Part shown: positions 19,437 to 29,726 of the stretch, piece by piece | Numbering within the stretch: position 1 is the first letter of the stretch | How the letters are laid out: every line of letters starts with the position of its first letter | Source: Notospermus geniculatus | Taxonomy: Eukaryota; Nemertea; Pilidiophora; Heteronemertea; Lineidae | Length of the DNA: 64,000 nt | Reading direction: 5' to 3' | Assembly (NCBI GenBank): GCA_002633025.1 | Contig: NMRB01000459.1 | Location: 157,333 to 221,332 of the forward strand | The notes under the pieces: model-generated | What the model was told of the DNA's origin: nothing | The model's input: the letters and a program-made list of their open reading frames with translations, nothing else | Databases searched by the model: none | Program-made: the position numbers and the translations under genes

Positions 19437-19947
19437 GCCCTGGTTCTCCCATGCAAAGAGGACACGTTTATTGTCCGTAAGGACGTCCACTCTGCTGTCA
19501 GAAAGCTCATGCTTCATGGATCGAAGCGCACACGACAAGGCGTCAGCCTCTTTTAAATGGATGGGCCTATCATCCCCCTCGTTCCAGAAATCTGCGAAGT
19601 TCACGCCGCAATTCCCGCCGGACAGAACTGAAACGCCATATTTGTATGGCGAAGCGTCGGTAGCCATTAAAAACTGCCTGTGACGCTCAGGTCGCCACCT
19701 CATTACCCTGCCAATCATCGACGAATTCCCAATGCCGGATTTCACAACTTAACGCGTAATCCAAAACCACCGGGCGGGCACTTTTAAAAGCCATGGAAAC
19801 GGCTCTGTTTACTTCCCTTGTGTATAGCTTCTCTGCCGGAACCACCAATGACATGGAAATGCACTTGCCTGCAAACCTCTGTAAAGTTTTGAGGTCGACC
19901 TCTCTACGAACAAGGATTGATTCCCTTAGAACCTTAAAAGATTTCAC
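19437..19947 (-). pseudogene. RNase H and connection region (DIRS-like copy 2)
   Basis: The first frame (19947-19687) has LQRFAGKCISMSLVVPAEKL, matching copy 1. The second (19745-19341) carries LMATDASPYKYG, HLKEADALSCAL and VDVLTDNKRVL, giving the RNase H catalytic set Asp, Glu, Asp. The frame overlap shows a shift near 19700. Similarity ends at NQGGRD; the following codons are foreign. Confidence 0.75.
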
Positions 19948-19949
19948 CT

Positions 19950-20517
19950 TATCAGGGGGGAGATGGAACGCCTGCCTGATAGAGTCAATATAAATCCCAA
20001 ATGCTAAAGGGCGGTCACCCGCCCGAAGATGCTTTTCAGCATAGCAAACGTATACCCAAGACGGGTCAACAGCTCTAACAACGCGTATCGGACCTTGAAA
20101 ATATCCAAAACCACCACCGTCTCGACGATGGACAGATTCTACCGCGAATCTGTCATCTATTTACTGGGTTGTAAATATACAGAATGACCTCAAATACTCT
20201 GTCGCCACCATGACACCCGTTTCATAAATGTAGGCGGAAGCTTTCCATCCGAAGGGGAGGGTGTTGTACACCATAACCCATCCTCCGAATTGTATACCAA
20301 AGAACGTACGCGAGCGCTCAGAGAGCCTAATATGGTGGTAGCCTGATTTGTCGTCACAGGATATCATTCTGGCACCCGGGGCGACCAACCTATGGATATC
20401 CTTAAGGGTTTCGAGTTTAAAAGGGCTATCGCCGATCCAAAGATTTATGAATCTCTCGTCATGGCACATCCTCAGCTTTGAGGGTTCAATAGTAAGAGGC
20501 ATAATGACTGTAGGCAT
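19950..20517 (-). pseudogene. Reverse transcriptase core with a stop at the YIDD tyrosine (DIRS-like copy 2)
   Basis: The palm motifs are clear: PSKLRMCHDERFINLW, MISCDDKSGYHHIRL and MVYNTLPFGWKASAYIYE. After FTTQ comes TAA (20161-20163), and the next codons read IDDRFAVE. Copy 1 has QYIDDRF at the same place, so the stop replaces the tyrosine of the catalytic YIDD box. The frame continues beyond the stop into the connection region. Confidence 0.8.
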
Positions 20518-20577
20518 TTCACATTCACCTACCCTTCCCAGGAGTAAGATTGCACCACTTACTTTCTAGCTCACGTG

Positions 20578-20799
20578 CTATAAACTCGGGAAACTTTCTA
20601 CAGTTCGGGGCATTAGGCAAGAATAAAACAGGCGGCTCATCCGAGCCGTAATTCTCCCCCCCCCTGAATTTACCTTTGAACGGTTAAAAAAAAGGTAAAT
20701 ATCCGCCCCGTTTTCAATCCACGACCTGACTCTGTCAACCGGGGCCTGCCTCGAAACAAGGGTTTTAAAAATCTCATTCCATTCCTCAATGTGATCCAC
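20578..20799 (-). pseudogene. Pre-RT region of the DIRS polymerase ORF (copy 2)
   Basis: EEWNEIFKTLVSRQAPVDRV followed by RSWIENGADIYLFF corresponds to the block at 13325-13573 of copy 1. It runs into a Gly-rich, probably frameshifted end (a C8 run lies at 20656-20663). Confidence 0.55.
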
Positions 20800-20829
20800 A
20801 AGGGCACCAGAGGCCCCCTGGGCTAAATG

Positions 20830-21228
20830 CTAGGACACTACATCTTTTTGCTTTAGATCCTTCAACTTATCGCAGTCGCGTAGCCAATGCTGATTGGATC
20901 CTGGCTTCATATCCCCCGTACCCTCTGCCCCTAGAGCGATAAGGACGAGGACCATATCCATAACCCTGGTTAGGATACTGGAACATAGAAAACTGCTGAG
21001 GGGGCTGGGGACTAGGAAGCTGAGGACCCATACCAGGCATGCCAGGTGCAGACATACCAGAAAAACCTGGCACCTGCTAGGCATACAGCCCAGCCAAAGG
21101 CGACTTGCTCTCCTGCTTTTACTCGTCCTCCCTGTTGGCTTTCTCAATCGCCATTTTGGTTTTAGCCTCTCTGAGCCCCTTAGCCAGAGCTTTAGAGATT
21201 GCGTCTGAGACACCCTCACCCAACACAT
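20830..21228 (-). pseudogene. Gag C-terminal region, low complexity (DIRS-like copy 2)
   Basis: The best frame (21073-20867) is Pro/Gly/Met-rich and then Tyr/Arg/Gly-rich (YGPRPYRSRGRGYGGYEAR), as in copy 1 just before the zinc knuckle. No CCHC knuckle follows. Stops separate it from the upstream gag part. Confidence 0.5.
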
Positions 21229-21496
21229 TCAGAACGAAGGACGGCAGCGCTAGCTTCCCCTGATTTGCTCGGGCCTGGTGGGCCAAATCATCGTACATCA
21301 CATTATTACCGTCCCTTGCCGCGGCTGCAGAGCGAGCCAAATCATCAAGAAGCAAAAGAAGCAAGAATTCGTTGGGTTCATTTTGGCGACACAAGGATCT
21401 AACCTTGCGTTTCAAATCCGACACAGTTTCTGCCTCTCCAGCCTGGGTGTTATCCTCATCAGTTTCAACCTTCTGTCTCTTCGGTTTCGGTGAGAG
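21119..21496 (-). CDS. Gag exon 2, main part (DIRS-like copy 2)
   Basis: The open frame includes SDLKRKVRSLCRQNEPNEF, a long Leu/Ala-rich helix and LPSFVLNVLGEGVSDAISKA followed by a basic helix, ending in a stop at 21119. It is the better preserved version of the exon that is shredded in copy 1. The exon start lies on the far side of the inserted element, at 22320. Confidence 0.55.
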   Translation of the reverse strand, partial: LSPKPKRQKVETDEDNTQAGEAETVSDLKRKVRSLCRQNEPNEFLLLLLLDDLARSAAAARDGNNVMYDDLAHQARANQGKLALPSFVLNVLGEGVSDAISKALAKGLREAKTKMAIEKANREDE

Positions 21497-21499
21497 GTA

Positions 21500-22294
21500 C
21501 AGTCTTGTTAAAAAGTAAAAAGACAGCGAATATCTCAGCTAATACCGAAGGTTCCAACCTCAACTTGTATTATGTTATGACCTATAATGTTGTTAAAAGG
21601 ATCACATACAAAATTGAGGGTTTGTGACAAAATATCACTAAAATATCATGAAAATATCAATCTCAAAAAAGCCTCATTTTTCAAAATTCTTAATTTTGAA
21701 TTTAAAATCAGCGTGATATCATTCACCCGTCAATCCTATGAATTCCTGTGAAGAAACTTTTTAAAAATCTTTTCTCATTTTCGAGATATATCAGAATATT
21801 ATCAGTTTTTTCGAATTTGATATTTTGCAAAATTCGACAGTTTCCATATTTTTCCCTCATCAACAGTCACTCATCATGATAACATAATAGTTCATACTGA
21901 TTATTCCATCATTTTTACATCAATAGACGGAGAATTTAATGAAAGTCTTAAAATGCCCCAAAAATATGACATGTTTTCTGATGATATTTTGATATTTCTT
22001 GAAAACGACAAGATATTTTTCGAAACTTTTTTCACAGAATTTCTTAGAAATCATCAGGGAATAATATCAAGCTGATTTTGAAATGAAAATTGGGGATTCT
22101 AAAAATTGTGTTTTTTCTTGTCATTTTGAAATTCGAATATTTTCATGATAATTTGCCACAAATCCTAAATTTGGTATGTCATCAATTAGGCAGCATATTT
22201 TTGTGCATAAAAACGGCAATCTTGCCCACAAATGACCATTGGCATCTCAGCAGAATAGGAAACATCACTGTCTTTTTATTTTTTAACAAGACTG
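21500..22294. mobile_element. TA-flanked Tc1-type inverted-repeat element in DIRS gag exon 2
   Basis: The termini CAGTCTTGTTAAAAAGTAAA and the near-exact inverse at 22267-22294 are each bordered by TA (21498-21499, 22295-22296). The 795-bp interior is very AT-rich, full of ATATC/GATAT words and with further imperfect inverted blocks, and has no coding frame. CAGT ends and a TA target are typical of Tc1-like elements. Confidence 0.75.
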
Positions 22295-22320
22295 TACCTT
22301 GCTGGGGGGGGGGGGTCCTC

Positions 22321-22482
22321 CTGGAGTGTAAAGATAAACAACTAAGTTAGACGGGAAACTAACTACATAAAACTTAAAACCCGGCGGACAAGCGGAACGA
22401 CGCTAGCAGTTTGAAAGCCCCCCTACAATCCAAACTCTAAACAATCACAACCCATAAAGGATGCTGGCGAAATTGCACCTAC
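22321..22482 (-). other. Intron in the DIRS gag gene (copy 2)
   Basis: The donor GTCG|GTAGGT (GT at 22482-22481) follows the GQV codons; the acceptor TTTACACTCCAG|GAGGAC ends at 22321. It corresponds to the intron of copy 1. Confidence 0.6.
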
Positions 22483-22722
22483 CGACAAAACCTGTCCCTT
22501 GGGCTGGCCTACCTCGTTGGCCCTAACAACCGCGAAATGCAGTAACGCCCTCATATTACGCACATCGACGTTCACTCCGGCGAGGTCCAACAAGTCCAGG
22601 CCTTCTGCTCCCGTGACTTCTTTGAAGAGCGCTACCAGGTCACTCATCGGTAACTCATCTATGGGCTGTGCCGCATGCACCCTGGCGAGCCTCGCAGGGG
22701 GTTCTTCCATGCCTTTAATCAT
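22483..22722 (-). CDS. Gag exon 1 (DIRS-like copy 2)
   Basis: ATG at 22722 opens MIKGMEEPPARLARVHAAQP. The end, VDVRNMRALLHFAVVRANEV then GQPKGQV, matches copy 1 (NLRLAVHVAICCANEYGQPS). The true start may lie upstream, because the equivalent of the MPTKRRHS start in copy 1 is not seen; the flank at 22735 already belongs to a Gypsy fragment. Confidence 0.6.
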
Positions 22723-22734
22723 TTTTATTATCTG

Positions 22735-23107
22735 GGGTCCAACTTTCCCCCTTTGAGGACATTTGCCACAAAGACTACATCACCAATGCGAAGATCATTA
22801 CACTGGGCATGTCGTTTCATGTCAGTTTAAGCCTTCATTTTCTCTTTGTACACATTGTGATGTTCCAGATGAGGTGGTTTTGCTACAGCTTGAGACTCCA
22901 CCAATGGCAGCTTACTCCTAATTTCACGCCCAAATAGAAGAACTGCTGGCGATATGCCAGATGACCTACATGGGGTGGATCTGTACGCCATGAGTATCTT
23001 TGACAATTCAAATGGCCAGTATTTCCCTGATACCACAGCACACTTCAACGACTTCTTCAAGTATCTATGAAATCTTTCAATCTTCCCATTACTTCTGAGG
23101 TAATACG
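22735..23107 (-). pseudogene. Gypsy-type integrase C-terminal fragment
   Basis: The frame holds SNGKIERFHRYLK (with the Glu of the D,D,E integrase triad), then WPFELSKILMAYRSTP, the GISPAVLLFGREIRSKLP box and, beyond an in-frame TAA near 22828, a C-terminal DNA-binding-like part (DLRIGDVVFVANVLKGGKLD). This is the end of a Ty3/Gypsy integrase. No LTR, RT or protease adjoins it, so it is a fragment, cut at 23107 by the repeat cluster and at 22735 by DIRS-like copy 2. Confidence 0.8.
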
Positions 23108-23612
23108 GGGATCATTTCAATATTATTAATTAGAATTCAACCAAACCTTGTAGGATGATAATGGGGACGCTAAGCTACATCATGGTACCACTCATTGCCT
23201 GATTATGTAATCCCTAGCAACAGCATACATGTAGCAACTCCATTGTTCTACGGTACCCCTGGGATCATTCCAATATCACTAATTAGAATTCAACCAAACC
23301 TTGTAGGGATTACATAATTGGGTAATGAGTGGTACTATGATGTAGCTTAGCGTCCCCATTATCATCCTACAAGGGTTGGTTGAATTCTAATTAGTAAGAT
23401 TCAAATGATCCCAGGGGTACCGCAGAACAATGGAGTTGCTATGCTGTTGCTAGAGATTACATAATTGGGTAATGAATGGTACCATGATGTAGCTTAGCGT
23501 CCCCATTATCATCCTACAAGGTTTGGTTGAATTCTAATTAGCAATATTGAAATGATCCCAGGGATACCGCAGAACAATGGAGTTGCTATGCCATTGCTAG
23601 GGATTATATTTC
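23108..23612. repeat. Cluster of inverted and direct copies of a repeat of about 180 bp
   Basis: AATTAGAATTCAACCAAACC occurs at about 23129 and 23281, and its inverse at about 23370 and 23520. TAGCTTAGCGTCCCCATTAT and CCCAGGGGTACCGCAGAACA-type blocks recur with them. The arrangement is two copies one way and two the other, with about 90-95% similarity by eye. Confidence 0.7.
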
Positions 23613-24687
23613 TTGTTGTTGTTATGCATTTATTGTGAAAACTAAAGATAGAAGTACAAAAGGGCCAACGCCGAGGCATTACTGGCCCAACTCCAAGGTC
23701 AAGGTCAAATCTAATGATTTGATTTGAGCACATCAAAATGGCTACGGGCAGGCTGCCTGTTATGTCTGTAAGGTCCTCTTAAACAAGCGGGAACCATCAG
23801 ACATTTACAATGTCATCTTGTCTAATATTTGATCGTTCATTTGGTGAGGAATTTTAAGACCTGTGCCTACTTCTTACATGTAACTAAGCCTCGCCAAGGG
23901 ACACGGCATTATTACTGATATTGACAATAGATGGTCAGTCAGTTTGATGGAGGCTCTAACAGGTGTGTTATGATATCAGTCACAAGATGTCTTTTTCAAA
24001 TAATAACTGCCTTCTATGAAGGACTCTATTGACACAATGGTAATGGCTAGCGCAGGGTCCAGCTATATCACCATGATCACAGCTAAAGTAAGATTCCAAT
24101 GAGTTGAGAGTGGTCAATAACCCATAGCCATATCAATTATATCCCATTTCCTAGTTCTCAAGCGTAGGTCAGCACACCTCATTGCCAGAGCAGGCCTGCA
24201 CTGATTAGCACCACATGCGGTTTCTTTTGATATGCTGCTCTCAACTTGCTGGAATCTGACTTTAGGTATAGTTCTTTGATCACAGATAATTTCAATAACG
24301 GCACAGTCCGGATAACTGTGAATAACAAATTTATTGATAGTATTATTAAATTTTGTTTGTTCCATTTTTGGTTCACGTGGGCCTATAGTCCCTTTAAGTG
24401 ACCATTATATTTGGTCCAAAATGAGCTTTCGACACAATTTTCGGCACTAAATCATTATCGGCTTTCAAAACATTCAGTTGGTATATGTTACTTTTTATGC
24501 CTAGTAGTGTCCGGACTAATAATAAAACCGATTATTTTGCGATTAATATGTTTTTTCGGCCATTTTGTGGTTTTTTACCCATTTCATAATTAAGAAATGA
24601 TTCTGATTGGTTAAAATCCATGGGGTTTACATAGGCTCCCCTATTTACCGATGGAGTCCGAAAGTGGGACAGAGGCGGATGAGCACG
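23613..24687. other. No gene recognised
   Basis: AT-rich sequence with only short frames. A short ATG frame at 24652 (MESESGTEADEHVMMK) runs into the repeat at 24688 and is not supported as a gene. Confidence 0.35.
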
Positions 24688-25145
24688 TCATGATGAAAAC
24701 AGCCCCTCTACGTTATATTCGTCGGCAACCCGAGTAAGCCTTTGATGTGTCGGGTGTAATTAGCGCACGGATGTGTTTGTTTCGGCAATATTGACCCAGG
24801 AAAATGATTGCGCCTGAGCCTAATATCTCTTTTGGTAATGGTCAGATAAGTCCAGAAGTTGCTTTATTCTTTTTAGAATGACTTTGTTATTTAAAAAAGT
24901 ATTTTAAAATTTTGAAAACGACCCAGAAATAAGGAATTTGAAACAAGTTTTATCATGAGTCAGCGGCCGAATTTTCCGTCCGCCATCTTGTTTGGCTCTT
25001 CCCGCAAATACCGAAACGCCCTTCATCGACCGTCAGGCAAAGCATGGGTATTGTGTGCGTTAATTGCCTCTTAATTGCCGTGGTACTCGACGATGTATGT
25101 GGGTCAGTTGTTTGATGTGTTTAGAAATTAGATTCCATCTCATTA
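24688..25145. repeat. Interspersed repeat of about 460 bp, copy A
   Basis: It shares nearly every base with 49738-50203, from ATGAAAAC.GCCCCTCTACG through AGTCAGCGGCCGAATTTTCC to GATTCCATCTCATTA, in the same orientation. No coding frame or terminal repeats are seen. Confidence 0.8.
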
Positions 25146-25451
25146 AAATAAAGTTTACCAACGTGCCAACACCGCCAGACAAGCATTAAATCTGTTGTGG
25201 TCAGCGCCAGTAGGCCTAGTCCTCTAATAAAAATTTAACCTAACTTCAGTCATAAGATGCACAACTTTGTCTTGGCATTTCATCACTTGCGCTGTTCTTG
25301 CTTGGCAAACTATTCCTAATCAGCAGTGACAGTTTCGACGGAACATCCATCTACTTCAGACGGCCTGACGATGTTTTGGCGGGAAACCCTGTGTAACCAG
25401 TGACTGGGAAGGCCACTTAATATTCATATGACCTGTATGACGTATTTATAC
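25146..25451. other. Spacer; nothing recognised
   Basis: There is no coding signal. It ends at the TTTGAA-type tail of the LINE. Confidence 0.35.
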
Positions 25452-25759
25452 TGCATCAAATTCAAATTCAAATTCAAATTATGTTTATTGATCCGTATAA
25501 CATGATGTTACATAGGATGAAGTACAATAAACTTTATGATGAGTGGAGATAGCGAAGAGAATAAAGAGAGGAAAGGAGAAGTAAGCAAGGATCTGTCTTA
25601 GGAATGTACCTTGATACTAGCGTGGAAGAGAAAGTGCAATATGAATGAACTTAATGTACATGAGATATGTTACAAAGACAAGGACAGGAGAAACACATAT
25701 GGGTATAATACAAATACGAAACTTGATTTAAAACTATACAAAAATAATTGATATTTTAG

Positions 25760-27725
25760 TTAAAACCTCTCCGAGAATGCACAGTTGATGAATTTGAGTA
25801 CAGGTTTTGAAATCTCCAGGTCACCATTGCCATAAGACATTAGAAAAGTAAAGAGTTCTTTTTCAGTAGAGTTTAACAAATTATGATCGACAAATACCCT
25901 CAGCGAGTCAAGCATAAGGTTACGCTCCTGTTGGTATTTGCTGCAGTTTAGCAAGAAGTGCAATTCGTCCTCAACATCACCTTTATCACAGACATGACAC
26001 AGTCTAGCCTCACGGGGTATAATGGGTCTAGTATGCCTTCCCGTTTCAATGTGAAGCCTGTGGCAGCTCAGACGGAGCTTTGTAAAATGTTTCCTTTCTT
26101 CAAATTTGTAGTTGAGGAGGTAATTTTCGATTTTGAATTCTTTTTTAAATAGTTTGTAAGATGTTAGTTTTCCATCGTTCAGGGATAAAATTTTGCACCA
26201 TTCAAGTTCATAGCACTCTTTAAGTTTCTTGTGGATTAGTTTGCATGCAGCATTGCTGTTAGGGTTCAATAGATTACTATCTGCCCAAATATTAGGTAAC
26301 TCAAAACTCTGAAGGATGTTTTTCAAGTAATTACACCAGTTAACAGAACTGTGTGAGTTAGTTTGTAAAAGATTCATGTTTTCGTTATAGCTTTTGATTA
26401 CTAAGGAGTTTTGATCGGCATTTTTATCTTTCAATCTGTACCAAAATTTGAAAGCAAGGTTAAGGCAACCAACTAGGAGACCATGAGAACCGAGTTCGCC
26501 TTTCACAGCAAAGTTGCTACAGTATTTGTGTAACCCAAGGAGATACTTGCAAAATTTATTATTAATTTGTTCAATGAGACTTTTTTCACAGATTTTTGTC
26601 AAGTTGTCTTTTGATAGACCCTCCGTTTCAAAGGGGGCCCAAACTTCACAAGCATATCTTAAAATTGGAGTGACTAAAGTGTTGAAAAGTTTAGTGGCAG
26701 TTGAAATATTACCTCTGAGATCGTGTTGACGAATTTTGAATAATGCTCTTGTTCCCTTGTCAACAAGAGAATTGATGGCAGCTTTAAAACTACAGTTTGA
26801 AGAAAAGACGATACCCAAATAGCAATATTTATCGGTTTGTTCAAGTTGTTGAGTGTTAAAGTGGAATTTCAGTGACCGACCAGCTCGACCACTTTTGCTA
26901 AATATCATAACTTTCGTTTTCTTTACATTGATAGTGAGATGCCATTTATTGGAATATTCACATAGTTTGTCTAAGCAAGACTGTAATCCACTGGCAGTTT
27001 CGGACAGCAAAACGAGATCATCAGCAAACATTAGGCAATTAAGAGTTATATCATGAAGTTGTAGTGGGTCACATGAACTATCAAATATTTCTGGTAAATC
27101 AGCCAAGAATAAGTTGAACAAAATAGGACTAAGGACGCAGCCTTGTTTAACGCCAATGGTCGACTTGAACGATGGTGTTATCCCATCAGGTAGTTTGACA
27201 CAGAAGTCGATAGCATACATGTCTTTAATGGTGTTCAGAAAGTTACCACCAACACCAGCATTGATTAATTTGTAGAAAAGACCCTCTCTCCAGACTGTGT
27301 CAAATGCTTTTTTGAAGTCTACAAAGCAGGCATATAAGCACCGACGTGAGAGGTGTTTGATATATTTGTCAATAATAGTTTTAAGAGTATAAATGTGATC
27401 AGCAGTTCTTGATCCCTTTTTGTATCCAATCTGTGCGTGGGGTATGGTGTTTTTTTCAGAAAAGAGTTTGTCAAGTCTGCTATGCATAGCACTACAGAAT
27501 AATTTGCTTAAATTGCTTGATACAGCAATCCCCCTGTAGTTACCCGGGTCATTTAAGGAACCCGATTTGTGCAAGGGTGTCAGATAATTAGTTCTCCATA
27601 AGTCAGGGTACTTAGAATGGGTAAGGATTAAATTAAACAGTTTCACCAAAACAGGAACAATGGAGGAACCAGCAGATTTAAACATCTCATTTAGGAGCGA
27701 ATCGTTTCCACTGGCTTTGCCTTTT
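25760..27725 (-). CDS. LINE reverse transcriptase and C-terminal Cys/His region
   Basis: The frame is 641 codons from the first ATG at 27685, but coding starts at the insertion boundary (KKGKASGNDSLLNEM). RT motifs in order are PGNYRGIAVSSNLSKLF, FVDFKKAFD (near 121-129), GVKQGCVLSPILFNLF, MFADDLVLLSE (catalytic ADD near 221-223) and LTINVKKTKVMIF. Close to the end, CHVCDKGDVEDELHFLLNC gives a CCHC-like pattern seen in many LINEs. The enzyme would prime cDNA on the nicked target. It is intact to its stop, but severed from the endonuclease. Confidence 0.9.
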
Positions 27726-27727
27726 TT

Positions 27728-29726
27728 AGCTCAGCTGACCAAAGGTCAGCGGAGCTAGTCAAATAGGTATTGAGTGGCGTCATGGTGTCAGTCCAGCAGT
27801 CCTTCTGTTCAACTATGCCCGACGTTTTGTAACCGTAATAGCTAGAGACTCCAAATTACATCTGAAGGTAGCCCTTGGTGAACTCTCCTCGGAAACAAAA
27901 AATGAGCGCAATTTGACCTATATTAGGCGCACCAGGGGGCGTTTTGTGTAAAATGAAATATCGCAATATTTCAGCCCCTGTGATAAATATGTGGACAAAA
28001 AGTGATGGGATAGATAGGTTGATATTTTCTTCATCAGTTCAAAGGGAAGTTAATGCCAGATCTGTTCACCAGGGGGCGCTATTCAACAAAATAAAAAACA
28101 GGGGTATTTGAATTTTCGCGCCCTCTGCGCCAGCGTATCATTTGCCAGTGTCTGACGTCATCATCAGTGGAATTCACTGCTAAGGCCAGGAGTCTGCATT
28201 CAGCAGTTCAACCGTCTACTTCGAAGGAGTTCAGCACATCAAAACGATGAGACGCCATGAGGTAAGATCTTTTTTTCATTCTAAGAACCTAATGACGCAA
28301 TGATTACCAACTAAATGACCCTGGCACTGGGAATTTCGACAGTTGATCGCTTGCTCTGCCCTCGGCTCTCACAGTGAATAAGTAATAAGGCGGAAGTCTC
28401 GTCACTGGGCTGATTCTGATGACGTCAGAGGCCTGTGGTCCTCTATCGTTGCGATAGAACGAAGAATGACCAATTGGCAAGATATGAACCTCCACTCGAC
28501 ATAGGGCCTAGGCCTATCTCGAATTTTTGACGAATAAGTGCTCATGGAATCTCTGCCAAATTACGACAAAATATCAACAACTCACACTCTTCCCCATATG
28601 ATGAAAAATCAACGCATGCAACGAAGATGATTTTCACGTGGCAATTTCTTTGTTGACGTGGGCAGACCTTTTATTTTATTTAGATTGTTGTGTAGGATGG
28701 TGAATCCCCCTAATTCCAGGACTGCCGTGAATTTTGCCGAAGAGACGTCTTGCGAAACTGCGAAGCCTCCCTCCAGTACTCGGCATATTCCTAAATAGGA
28801 GTTGCGGAAATAGAACAGCAGGTCAAAGTCAAACAAGAATAATGGCAATGATGATTTTATAGCTCCCTATTCACCATGGATTAATTTTTGTGAAGGTGTC
28901 AATAATATTAAAGGGACACTTAGAGCTCTCGATTCACCAAGAACCTCAACATGATCAACCGCTTCCCACCTAATCCCAAGGGGGTCTAATAAGCTCTTCA
29001 TCAATTCACCAAGGAATGAAGGCCTACATGTGGTATTACCTGATTAACCCCTTCCCACCCATGGGGGTCTTATACCAAGGATTGTCATATTCTACATTAA
29101 CCCCTTACCGATAATTTCCCAACCAGGGGTGGTCTAATAAAGTACGGTATCTGATATATCTCGATTCACCAAGGATTGTACGCCTATCTTGCAACAGTAA
29201 AATTTAACCTCTTCCGACCAGCCAAGGGGTCTAATACCAAGTACGCCACCAAGCAAAGAATACATTGATTTTACTTATCAGTTCCAAAACACAGAATCCC
29301 ACTCAATCTTACCTCGGACAACCTAGCCCGAACACATGTTACAACCTACCCCAACATGTGTTACAACCAACCCCGACATTTTTTTAACGGGGTTGGTGGT
29401 AACAGCCGACTTTGGACTCATTTTTCAGAGACATAGTTAGAGATGGCTAAACTTTGTTTAGTGCACAAGTAACCATTTATATCAAATGTTCAACAGACCA
29501 AGCAGGTTTTAAATACATCCTGTAATTAGGGAGTAATACACCTCCGAAAAAAAGTGTTACAACCAGCCCCGGTCTCCCCTAAGACTGCCAGGTGGCGATC
29601 TTGGATGGGGCATTCTATTCCATAACTTGAGGCAATCGTGGATGGGGCGTTCTATTCCATAACTTGAGAACTGTTTCATCAATAACTTCATATGTCAGCT
29701 GAGCGCATCGCCCATGGGCGACTTGT
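27728..29726. mobile_element. Two-kilobase element with subterminal palindromes, inserted in the LINE (Helentron-like)
   Basis: The left end AGCTCAGCTGACC is followed by its loose inverse GGTCAGCGGAGCT; the right end has TCAGCTGAGCGC and the perfect hairpin CGCCCATGGGCG a few bases before CTTGTT. The insertion lies in a T-rich target. A related copy lies at 33948-35035 with the same right end. Inside are many CCAAGGATTGT / CTTCCCAC words, a tandem duplication of GATGGGGC.TTCTATTCCAT near 29600, and ATGAGACGCCATGAG|GTAAGA (28247), a possible first coding exon with donor. There is no transposase. The Helentron assignment is an inference from the ends. Confidence 0.55.

Larger units (their letters stand above)
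19437..22722 (-). mobile_element. DIRS-like retroelement, copy 2 (truncated, no recombinase)
   Basis: The order on the minus strand is gag exon 1 (22722-22483), intron, gag exon 2 and later gag (to about 20830), pre-RT region (20799-20578), RT (20517-19950) and RNase H to about 19437. The linker and tyrosine recombinase seen in copy 1 are missing. It is a paralogous element: shared gag and pre-RT blocks with copy 1 are clear but diverged. A TA-flanked element (21500-22294) is inserted in gag exon 2. Confidence 0.8.

Noticed and set aside
24652-24700. MESESGTEADEHVMMK as a truncated first exon
   Set aside because: Too short, no splice donor before the repeat starts, and no downstream partner.
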